The notes under the pieces: generated by a model
The model's input: only the letters and a program-made list of their open reading frames with translations
Database searches by the model: none
What the model was told of the DNA's origin: nothing
In this document: positions 1 through 7,379 of the stretch, in pieces
Layout: each line of letters begins with the position of its first letter
How positions within the stretch are numbered: position 1 is the stretch's first letter
Translations under genes and position numbers: made by a program
From: Lachnospiraceae bacterium
GTDB lineage: Bacteria > Bacillota > Clostridia > Lachnospirales > Lachnospiraceae
Direction: 5' to 3'
Length of the DNA stretch: 64,000 bases
Assembly: GCA_017527205.1 (NCBI GenBank)
Contig: JAFXQK010000067.1
Coordinates: 62,001-126,000 of the forward strand

Positions 1-410
1 TCTTCCTCGGTCACCTCGGTGTCTGCCTTCTTCACTTCTACGCCCTTGTACTCGCCAAGCGTTACTGCAGGCTTCAGAGCTACCTCAGCGGTAAAGGTCA
101 TGCCCTTGCCAGCCTCGATCTCGGTCACTTCAATCTTGGGAGAGGAAACGATCTCCTCCTCGCACTCAGCCAAAGCCTTGTCATATGCATCAGGAATCAA
201 CTCGTTTGCAGCATCCTCATAGAATACGGCCTCGCCATACATCTTCTCAATCAGCTTGCGGGGTACCTTACCCTTACGGAAGCCTGCAACGGTAATCTTG
301 TTCTTATTCTTCTGATAAGCCTTCTCAATTGCCTTCTCCAGCTCCTCTGCACCAACCTCGATGGTCAGCTTTGCCATGTTGTGCTCTAACTTTTCGATTT
401 GTAAACTCAT
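1..410 (-). CDS. tig: Trigger factor, N-terminal part (runs off left edge)
   Basis: Ribosome-associated chaperone and peptidyl-prolyl isomerase that meets nascent chains at the exit tunnel. Only the first 136 codons are in the window, and the rest lies beyond the left edge. The visible part is the ribosome-binding domain with its signature GFRKGK at residues 43-48, inside a charged helical sequence typical of the family. The ATG at 408-410 has a strong AAGGAGGA ribosome site about 10 nt upstream (421-429), which fixes the start. It reads away from the rest of the window. The family call is firm from the signature and overall N-terminal sequence. Confidence 0.95.
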   Translation of the reverse strand, partial: MSLQIEKLEHNMAKLTIEVGAEELEKAIEKAYQKNKNKITVAGFRKGKVPRKLIEKMYGEAVFYEDAANELIPDAYDKALAECEEEIVSSPKIEVTEIEAGKGMTFTAEVALKPAVTLGEYKGVEVKKADTEVTEE

Positions 411-521
411 GGTTACGTTCTCCTCCTTAAAATCCTTTACGTATCCTAATTTCCTTCGCTTTTCCATCTATTTTTTGTCGTCGCGACCTGGAAGACAGAT
501 ACAATAACAGTCAATTAAGGA

Positions 522-1982
522 TTATAACATAGATGCAACAAAAACACAAATATTTTTTTTGCTTATTTTCTTGCCTGCCTTCGCCAAGGCGTCAAATGCA
601 TTCCAGGTCTCCTCTCGCGTAGAAGCATTGACGTAATAAGTCTTGCCCGCCGTCTCGATTTTAATGTAACAATCCGCCGCCCTATTTAAAAAAACCTTGC
701 ATCCGCTTTGGCCGTCTACGATATAATTTCCCTTTTGGATCGTCTCCATCCCGACGCCGCTCATCCTTGCAAGCTTTAGGTCTGACAACGTCTCACAAAA
801 GGAATAGTGCTGAACCTCCTCAATGGGAATCACGTATTCATCCCAGATCTGATGACAGATCAATTTCCCGTCCTCCACGCGAAGCTGCATCGGCGTCGTC
901 TCCAGCATTCCAAGCCATACGATACATACGACCATCGCAACCAGGGCAAGTCCGCTAAATACCATGAATACCTTTCCGACGGAATGTGCCATGTTGATGG
1001 TACCGCCTACGCCTACGCGTTTTGCTACGTTCAGCCTGTGATCCTTGGGATTATAATATAACATCCCCAGGATCCAATAGTCGTCATCGTCCTCCAAAAG
1101 AACCATTTCCTTCTCATACCGTGCCTCGATCCGTTTTTCACGCATGACGTAAACGGCCACGCCGACAAGTAAAAGTGCCATGTAAGCGGCAAGCGCGATC
1201 ATCACCAGAAAATCATTATACAGATATAAAAAGCTCAGCAGACAGCAGATCGTGAAAATCGCATTCACCCAACAAGATAACACAAACATGTCTGCCATGT
1301 TTTTCTTCTTGGCGCGATTATAATTGGCATTGGTGGTACTGTCCGTGGATATCACCTCATTCTTGAGGCTGTCCATGACAAAGCCAAGCACTAAAACCAG
1401 AATTCCCACGAGCCAAAAACTTCCCGTTACAGCCGTCACCAAAAAGGTTCCAAACACCCAGCTCGTTGAAAGCTGAAGCACCTTAAGATCTAACAGAATC
1501 GCTGCAATCACAGGGAGCAGTGCAACCAGAGTCGGAATCCACACGCTTACGGGCTTCAGTGCATGAATTGCCCCTGCGCTCGTCAGGTCTATATAGGTCA
1601 CGCCCGCTTCCCCCTGGATCCCCAAGCTTCTCTTAAGCGCCTTCATCTCCTTATTTCCAATGGCATACGGAACATTGATCCCCACGATGGCCAGCAAAAC
1701 AAATCCCGTCCAGATCGCCATCTGAACCGTAAGGCCGCGCAGGAACAACAAAGCTAATGAAATCACACATGAAGCAATGGTAATCCATAGCGCTGCTCTG
1801 CTATATTTCTTTACAATTTCCTCGACCTTCTCTGCCGTCTCGCCCTCCGTAAATTCCTTTCGGTTCTTTACGCCGAAGACAAGCTTTTTTCCTCTCCAAT
1901 TTTTCGGATAAACCTGGATATAACAAATGATCATCGTCGGCACGATGCACAAAAACATAATCAGGCTAAAACCAATGGACAT
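522..1982 (-). CDS. DUF5808/DUF1648-type multipass membrane protein
   Basis: Integral membrane protein of 486 aa and unknown biochemical role. It has an N-terminal membrane helix, a helical pair at about 65-105, more helices at about 145-205, 235-285 and 345-370, and a C-terminal soluble part that looks like a bacterial PH-type domain. Around residue 300 the segment YWILGMLYYNPKDHRL, followed by a VGVGGTINMAH-like stretch, is the hallmark of the DUF5808 domain. Proteins of this group usually sit beside a YtrA-type GntR regulator, as here (regulator at 2136-2504). It is the third gene of the operon 2851-522. The ATG at 1982 has an AGGAGGAATG-like ribosome site just upstream. Role in envelope stress or transport is inference only. 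Confidence 0.7.
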   Translation of the reverse strand: MSIGFSLIMFLCIVPTMIICYIQVYPKNWRGKKLVFGVKNRKEFTEGETAEKVEEIVKKYSRAALWITIASCVISLALLFLRGLTVQMAIWTGFVLLAIVGINVPYAIGNKEMKALKRSLGIQGEAGVTYIDLTSAGAIHALKPVSVWIPTLVALLPVIAAILLDLKVLQLSTSWVFGTFLVTAVTGSFWLVGILVLVLGFVMDSLKNEVISTDSTTNANYNRAKKKNMADMFVLSCWVNAIFTICCLLSFLYLYNDFLVMIALAAYMALLLVGVAVYVMREKRIEARYEKEMVLLEDDDDYWILGMLYYNPKDHRLNVAKRVGVGGTINMAHSVGKVFMVFSGLALVAMVVCIVWLGMLETTPMQLRVEDGKLICHQIWDEYVIPIEEVQHYSFCETLSDLKLARMSGVGMETIQKGNYIVDGQSGCKVFLNRAADCYIKIETAGKTYYVNASTREETWNAFDALAKAGKKISKKNICVFVASML

Positions 1983-2000
1983 ATGTCATTCCTCCTATTC

Positions 2001-2076
2001 CACGCACGCCTCGCGAGATTCGCATTCTTACACACTTCCACGCATGCTCCGCGAGATTTGCGTTTTTACGCATTTC
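2001..2076. repeat. Two direct 38-bp repeats in the GntR-DUF5808 gap
   Basis: Copies at 2001-2038 and 2039-2076 differ at several positions. Each carries a CGCGAG core. They lie between the GntR gene and the membrane-protein gene, inside the operon's mRNA. No spacers or secondary array features are seen. Confidence 0.7.
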
Positions 2077-2135
2077 CATGAATTCCCCTTATCTAACATT
2101 TCGTTAGGGGCGTCTACAACTTGCCATATCTTACC

Positions 2136-2504
2136 CTAGGATTTCCCATAGTACTCATCTACAAGCTCAATAATCTCAAGTTTCGGCACGCCGGAAATCC
2201 GGGCCTCCGAGACAATCCTTCGAAGTTCCGTCTTATTGGCATCGGAAATGGTTGCCTGCTTTTGAATTTCCATGCGGACGCGCGCACCGTTCTTGCGGTC
2301 CGTCATGATGTACCCTTCCGTCTTTAAGAGCTGGTAGGCCTTGCTCACCGTCATGGTATTGATCCCCATCTCCAGCGCCAGCGCCCTGACCGTCGGGAGC
2401 TGCTCCCCCGCCGCAAGCTCACCGCCCGAGATCCCCATGACGATCTGATTTCGTATCTGCATGTAAATCGGCACGTCCGACAATTCATTAATTCTAATGA
2501 TCAT
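2136..2504 (-). CDS. GntR-family regulator, YtrA subfamily
   Basis: Short DNA-binding repressor of 122 aa. Residues about 10-75 form the winged helix-turn-helix, with the typical GEQLPTVRALALEMGINTMT recognition region. The C-terminal tail is only about 45 aa, as in YtrA-type regulators that lack a large effector domain. It sits between two membrane-protein genes, 6 nt downstream of the first, the usual arrangement for such regulators and the transporters or membrane proteins they control. A palindrome overlapping the operon promoter (2904-2924) is the likely binding site, so autoregulation is inferred. Confidence 0.88.
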   Translation of the reverse strand: MIIRINELSDVPIYMQIRNQIVMGISGGELAAGEQLPTVRALALEMGINTMTVSKAYQLLKTEGYIMTDRKNGARVRMEIQKQATISDANKTELRRIVSEARISGVPKLEIIELVDEYYGKS

Positions 2505-2509
2505 TCCTT

Positions 2510-2851
2510 CTAACCCACCTTTTTCGGATCATAGTATTTCTTGTAAATCATGTTATAAATCACTGGCAACATCGGAATTCCAACGACAAAGCATCCAATC
2601 ATACATAGCCCTCCGATCTTCCCGCCAAAAATCGTCCCCACAATCGTCGTAATCCAGATCAGCACGGAAAATCCAATCCACAGCATTCCAAGTGCATGAT
2701 TGTATTTCATTACGTCGCGTATCTCGCCAGGTTGAAACTCCTGTCCCGTCCAAAAATTTCCTGGTTCCTTTTTATGCCAAACCCATATTCCAAGGCCCGT
2801 AAAAACCCCCGCTACGGATCCCATGATGATCAAAAATGCAATGTTCCCCAT
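2510..2851 (-). CDS. Small membrane protein, first gene of GntR operon
   Basis: A 113-aa protein with three predicted membrane helices (about residues 5-23, 53-73 and 78-100) and a basic, tyrosine-rich tail (YKKYYDPKK). Between helices 1 and 2 lies a polar loop with FWTGQ and YNHALG, which is conserved in many clostridial small membrane proteins of unknown function. It is 6 nt upstream of the GntR gene and transcribed from the promoter at 2926-2954. I do not recognise a function. Confidence 0.7.
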   Translation of the reverse strand: MGNIAFLIIMGSVAGVFTGLGIWVWHKKEPGNFWTGQEFQPGEIRDVMKYNHALGMLWIGFSVLIWITTIVGTIFGGKIGGLCMIGCFVVGIPMLPVIYNMIYKKYYDPKKVG

Positions 2852-2903
2852 GCCATCACCCCTTTCGTCTCACCCTAATTACAACATAGGAATATCAATT
2901 TTG

Positions 2904-2954
2904 TGTATTATTTCTTATAATACATATGATACATTTCAAACAGCATTTTGTCAA
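2904..2954 (-). promoter_or_regulatory. Promoter with overlapping palindromic operator for GntR operon
   Basis: On the minus strand TTGACA (2949-2954), 17 nt, then TATCAT (2926-2931). Immediately downstream lies a perfect palindrome, TGTATTAT-N5-ATAATACA (2904-2924), covering the expected start of transcription. GntR/YtrA operators are short AT-rich palindromes in this place, so this is the likely operator of the regulator encoded in the same operon. Confidence 0.7.
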
Positions 2955-2984
2955 TATCATTAAAAAGGACTACCTAAGAAATCA

Positions 2985-3030
2985 AAATAAAAAGCCGTGC
3001 ATTCCATTTTTCCGAAACGCACGACTTTTT
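2985..3030 (-). terminator. Rho-independent terminator of the Reg_prop/HD-GYP gene
   Basis: Minus strand: stem AAAAGTCGTGC / GCACGGCTTTT (one mismatch) with an 18-nt loop, followed by a T-rich run. It lies about 43 nt after the stop codon at 3073. Confidence 0.75.
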
Positions 3031-3072
3031 ATGTTTTGCAATTTCCAGCCTTATAATCTTAGGCTTTTTTTC

Positions 3073-6000
3073 TTAGGTTTTCTGTTCTTCAGGCTTCTGT
3101 TTTTCGTTTTCTCCTCGTTGCCTTTCATCCGCCTTGCCCTGCTGCTCCTGCTTCTTATGGATGTTATTGATATCCTCCATGCTTCCGCCGCCATTATCCG
3201 AAGGATCGCGGAATTCGCCCTTCTCTACGAGCCGCAGGAATGCATCCACGACGTCACTTTGCAGCTGCGTTCCCGAAACCTCCTTGATGATCGAGACAGC
3301 CTTATCAAAATTCATGCGTTTACGATACGGACGATCTGAGTACATGGCATCGAAGGTATCCGCAACGGCAATAATCTGCGCCACTCTCGGAATCTGCTCG
3401 CCGGATAGTCCCTGTGGGTATCCCTTGCCATCCGGGCGCTCGTGATGCGACCTCGCACCGATGGCCAGCTCCGGCATGATGGTAATCTTTCGAAGCGCCT
3501 CGTAGCCCAAGGCTGAATGCGACTTGATGACGCCAAACTCCTGATCCGTCAGCTTTCCCTGCTTGTTGAGGACCTCCGGCGGAACCCCGATTTTTCCAAT
3601 GTCATGCAACAGTGCAATGTTACGGAACTTCTCCACGGTCTCGTCGTCATAGCCAAGCTCCCGTGCCAGCATCGCCGTATAATCAGCCACTCTCGTGGAA
3701 TGACCTCTGGTATAGCGGTCCTTCATATCAATGGTCATGGCGAAGGCTTCCGTAATCTCACGAATCAGCTGCTTGTTTTCCTCCTGCTTTTTCAGGAGCT
3801 TTTTCGTCTTTCGCCGAACGATGACGAAGACTATCATCGCAAGCAGGGCTGCAATCACGGCAAGACAAAGCATTTGGAACCACAGCTTTTCATATAACGC
3901 CTTCTGCTTTTCGATCCGCACGGACAGCTCTGCGTGTCCCCGTCCAGCCGAATCACGAAGCTGCATCACGAAGGAATAGGCTCCGCCGCGCAGGTTCGTA
4001 TAACTGACCTCTCCGAAATCACCTCGGCCGACTGTCGTTTTCTCATGATCAAAGCCCTCCAGCCAATAGGTCACCTGCGTATTCATCAAAGTATAAATAT
4101 AGGCATAACCATAAATGGTCAACTTTTTCGTGGAAGCCGGAACCTCGAAGCCGCCATTCTTATTCGGATAAATCATGACTCCGTCTGCCTCGACATAGGG
4201 TACGTCCATCTTGATTTCATCCACGTTTTCGAAAGGCTTTTCAATATTCACCTTGACAACGCCGGAGCTGCAGGCAAGGTACAAATCCCCGTTCTCCGTC
4301 ACGTAACTGTAGGAATTCGCCGTAGGGATTCGCGACAGACCATTGTCCCTGTTGTAAAAAATGGGGGAAATCTCCTCGTTCCGAATCAATTCCTCCGCAG
4401 GCGTGACGTAAAGACCGTTACCGCTCAGCACCCAGATGTCTCCCTGGCTGTTTTCCACAAGATCAAAGTTATTCGGATAGGGGAACTTTTGAACCGTCGT
4501 TACCTGATAATCCTCCGTCATATAAGCGATGGAGTTACTCGTGACAATCCAAAACAGCTTCCTTTGCGGATCTCTCTTGATCCTCATGATGACGCCTGAT
4601 TGCAGGCCCTGATCCGTACCGACGTGCATGGTCTTTTTGTCATGAACGACATAGATGCCGTCACCGTCCGTACCAACGACAATATCCCCATTTACGCCTT
4701 CCGCAACCGTCAGGATCTCGACGTTGTTAATGCCGGATTTTTCATTATAGACCGCCGCAATCCTGTCGCCCTCTATGACGGCAACGCCGCCCGTGCATGC
4801 GACCAGCACGGAGCCATCCTCCCGCTCCACAACCGTTCTTAATCTGTCAGACGGCAAACCGTCCTGCTGGGAAAACCTTGTCACGTTTCCATGATCATAA
4901 CGAATCAGGCTGTTGGTTCCATAGGTGGAAAACCACAGGCGATCCTTGGAATCCCGCGTGATGGAACGAATTCTGCTTCCCTTTAGCATGGAGACCAAAT
5001 TTGTTTGATCCAGATTTGCGTCCAAAAACGTCTTCGCGCTGTCCAAAGGAATGTTATTGATTACCTTAGATTTTCCAAGAACGATCAGCCCTTCATCCGT
5101 TCCGACGTAAAGCAGTCCGTCCAAATAGCAGGTACTATTGACCACCTCATTACCGAGTTCAAATCGTTCAAAGACGTCCATGAACTGATTCGGAACGATC
5201 TTCATCACGCCCTGTCTCGACGAAGTGAACCATAGATTTCCCTGATAGTCCGTAATCACGTTTTCCACGGAATGCGTCATCGGAATGTTTTCCAGCTTTT
5301 TGCAAATTCCGTTTTCCACAATGCCGATGCCATTGTCCGCGCAGACCCAAAGCTGATCCTGAAATTCACTGATGCCATTGATATAGCTTAGGGGTGCAAC
5401 CGTGATGATCTTTGCATCCGTGAGTCCATCCTCAAGCCTGCCGTAATAAATCTCCGAGCCCTTCGATCCAAGATAGAGATACCCGGGATTCTTTGCGTCG
5501 GGATACATGGTATGAATCGAAGAAATCCCCATGCTTTCCCCTTCGTAAAAGCCCGTCAGCTTTCCATTCTGAATGGTAAATACGGCTCCCGCCATCGTCA
5601 GACCATAGATCACGCCATCCGCGCCCGTCTTCAGTTCCCTGACGTATTCCTCGTTGATCTGTGTCTCATCGAGGGTCCGAAGCGTCATGTTTGCATCTAC
5701 CACGGCAATGCCATGCGTTGTTGCAATATATACGTTTCCGTCCAGATCCTCCGTGATTGCGCGGACGGAGGCCGACTTCAGACCTTCCGCCTTGTTAAAG
5801 TGAAGCTCTGATCCATTGGACAGCACGGCAACGCCATTGTCATTCGTGCCGACCCACAGCCTGTCCCGGCTATCCATAAAAAGACTCACCACGCTGGCGA
5901 TACCTGTCGTGGAATCCATTCTCGTAAAGGTGTTTCCGTCATACCGGATCAGTCCGCTATAGCTTCCGATCCAAAGCAAACCGCTCCTCGTCTCCAAAAT

Positions 6001-6234
6001 GGCATTTGCCTCCGCGGTCGGCAACCCATTCGTATTGTCATACAGGATTGCGGCAAAGCCCTCACTTCGGCCCGTATAATCCACGGTAAGCTTTACTCCT
6101 GCGGACGAACTTCCCTCTGCCAGAACCGGCTCAGCACACAGCGATACCGTCAGGAGCACCCCTGCCAGCACGCCTCCCAATAGTCTACTCAAAAACCGTT
6201 TCCCATTTGGATGAAACCACTTTTTCATTTTCAT
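3073..6234 (-). CDS. Propeller-sensor HD-GYP phosphodiesterase
   Basis: Probable membrane-bound c-di-GMP phosphodiesterase with an outside sensor, 1053 aa. Order: signal sequence or anchor (about 12-40); two-component-regulator propeller repeats (about 45-690, with many blades like DRLWVGTNDNGV and GNLWFTSSRQGV); a Y_Y_Y-type domain (about 700-775); one membrane helix (about 783-806); and an HD-GYP domain (about 830-1005). The catalytic domain keeps HDIGKIG, the HHERPDGKGYP motif and AVADTFDAM, so it should be active. The tail is charged and Gln/Lys rich. The same sensor module is best known on hybrid histidine kinases, but no kinase domain is present: output is direct. Ligand is unknown; glycans are sensed by many Reg_prop proteins. 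Transcribed alone, with its own terminator. Confidence 0.9.
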   Translation of the reverse strand: MKMKKWFHPNGKRFLSRLLGGVLAGVLLTVSLCAEPVLAEGSSSAGVKLTVDYTGRSEGFAAILYDNTNGLPTAEANAILETRSGLLWIGSYSGLIRYDGNTFTRMDSTTGIASVVSLFMDSRDRLWVGTNDNGVAVLSNGSELHFNKAEGLKSASVRAITEDLDGNVYIATTHGIAVVDANMTLRTLDETQINEEYVRELKTGADGVIYGLTMAGAVFTIQNGKLTGFYEGESMGISSIHTMYPDAKNPGYLYLGSKGSEIYYGRLEDGLTDAKIITVAPLSYINGISEFQDQLWVCADNGIGIVENGICKKLENIPMTHSVENVITDYQGNLWFTSSRQGVMKIVPNQFMDVFERFELGNEVVNSTCYLDGLLYVGTDEGLIVLGKSKVINNIPLDSAKTFLDANLDQTNLVSMLKGSRIRSITRDSKDRLWFSTYGTNSLIRYDHGNVTRFSQQDGLPSDRLRTVVEREDGSVLVACTGGVAVIEGDRIAAVYNEKSGINNVEILTVAEGVNGDIVVGTDGDGIYVVHDKKTMHVGTDQGLQSGVIMRIKRDPQRKLFWIVTSNSIAYMTEDYQVTTVQKFPYPNNFDLVENSQGDIWVLSGNGLYVTPAEELIRNEEISPIFYNRDNGLSRIPTANSYSYVTENGDLYLACSSGVVKVNIEKPFENVDEIKMDVPYVEADGVMIYPNKNGGFEVPASTKKLTIYGYAYIYTLMNTQVTYWLEGFDHEKTTVGRGDFGEVSYTNLRGGAYSFVMQLRDSAGRGHAELSVRIEKQKALYEKLWFQMLCLAVIAALLAMIVFVIVRRKTKKLLKKQEENKQLIREITEAFAMTIDMKDRYTRGHSTRVADYTAMLARELGYDDETVEKFRNIALLHDIGKIGVPPEVLNKQGKLTDQEFGVIKSHSALGYEALRKITIMPELAIGARSHHERPDGKGYPQGLSGEQIPRVAQIIAVADTFDAMYSDRPYRKRMNFDKAVSIIKEVSGTQLQSDVVDAFLRLVEKGEFRDPSDNGGGSMEDINNIHKKQEQQGKADERQRGENEKQKPEEQKT

Positions 6235-6289
6235 CCCTCGCCTCCGTCTTCCATGTCATCGAGCCATACCATGCCATTGACACAACACT

Positions 6290-6350
6290 TCATCGTAAGT
6301 TTTTATCGTAAACCTTTGTTATAAGCTTTCATCGTAAGCTTTCTTTCCAA
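6290..6350. repeat. Short imperfect repeats after ldhA
   Basis: Three imperfect copies of a 14-17 nt unit with core ATCGTAA(G/A)C/TTT lie between ldhA and the HD-GYP sensor gene. No clear terminator is seen in them. Confidence 0.45.
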
Positions 6351-6355
6351 GTTCC

Positions 6356-7345
6356 TTACGCCACGTCGTTCGGCGTACGCTTTCCTTCCTTGGCATCCAC
6401 CAGATTCTGCAGGGTTGTCTCCGCAATCGCCGCAAGTGCCTCCAAGGTATAAAAGCCCTGATGGGACGTAATCATGACGTTCGGAAAGGCCAGCAATCTT
6501 GCCGTCACGGAATTTTGCATGATGTCGTCCGAACGATCCTCGTAAACGTTTCCTGTCTCCTCTTCATACACGTCAAGACCAACGCCCAAGAATTTATTCA
6601 GACGAATGCCCTCGATCAGTTCCTTGGTATTCACCAATGCTCCTCGGGAAGTATTTACCAGGATCACGCCATCCTTCATCTTTTTGATCGTTTCCAGATT
6701 GATCATGTGATACGTGCTGTCCATCAGCGGACAATGAAGAGAGATCAGGTCGCTTTGTGCCAGCAGCTCATCCATGGTAACATACTCCACAAACTCCTTC
6801 AGATCAGGATTCTGATACACGTCATAAGCAATGACACGCATGCCAAAGCCCCGGCAAATCCTGCACATTGCCGCCCCGATCTTACCCGTTCCGACGATGC
6901 CCGCCGTCTTTCCGTAGAAATTCACGCCGCGCAAATTCTTAAGGGAATAATCATTCTCCCTCACCTTATTATATGCCTTATATAATCTCCTGTTGACGGT
7001 CAGCGCAAGCGCCATCGCCAGCTCTGCAACGGATTCCGGGGAATATCCCGGAACACGCTTTACGATGATTCCAAGCTCCTTTGCCTTTTCTATGTCAACG
7101 TTGTTATAGCCAGCGCAGCGCATGAGTACGATATTGACGCCGCACTCCTTTAAGACCGTAAGCGTCTCCGCGCCCACGTTAGCACTGACAAAGGCACAGA
7201 TGGCATCATAGCCTTTCGCCAAAACCGCCGTTCGAGGCTCCAGCTCATACTCTACGTAATCCACCGTAATCTCCGGGAAACCTGCAAGTGCGTTTCCAAA
7301 GGACTTTTTGTCATAGGTCTTCGCATCATAAAACAATACCTTCAT
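6356..7345 (-). CDS. ldhA: D-lactate dehydrogenase (2-hydroxyacid dehydrogenase)
   Basis: Reduces pyruvate to D-lactate with NADH, re-oxidising cofactor in fermentation. At 329 aa the length is normal. The NAD-binding GTGKIG is at residues 152-157. Catalytic Arg lies in NTSRGALV, and catalytic His in SHQGF near residue 296; FLGVGLDVYEEE follows the family pattern of fermentative LdhA rather than phosphoglycerate dehydrogenase. The start ATG has GGAGGAAT close upstream (about 7347-7357). It follows the double-receiver HD-GYP gene by 34 nt on the same strand and may share its transcript. A related 2-hydroxyacid substrate cannot be ruled out. Confidence 0.9.
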   Translation of the reverse strand: MKVLFYDAKTYDKKSFGNALAGFPEITVDYVEYELEPRTAVLAKGYDAICAFVSANVGAETLTVLKECGVNIVLMRCAGYNNVDIEKAKELGIIVKRVPGYSPESVAELAMALALTVNRRLYKAYNKVRENDYSLKNLRGVNFYGKTAGIVGTGKIGAAMCRICRGFGMRVIAYDVYQNPDLKEFVEYVTMDELLAQSDLISLHCPLMDSTYHMINLETIKKMKDGVILVNTSRGALVNTKELIEGIRLNKFLGVGLDVYEEETGNVYEDRSDDIMQNSVTARLLAFPNVMITSHQGFYTLEALAAIAETTLQNLVDAKEGKRTPNDVA

Positions 7346-7379
7346 ACCAATTCCTCCTTGAAATATTTTTTCTTATACC

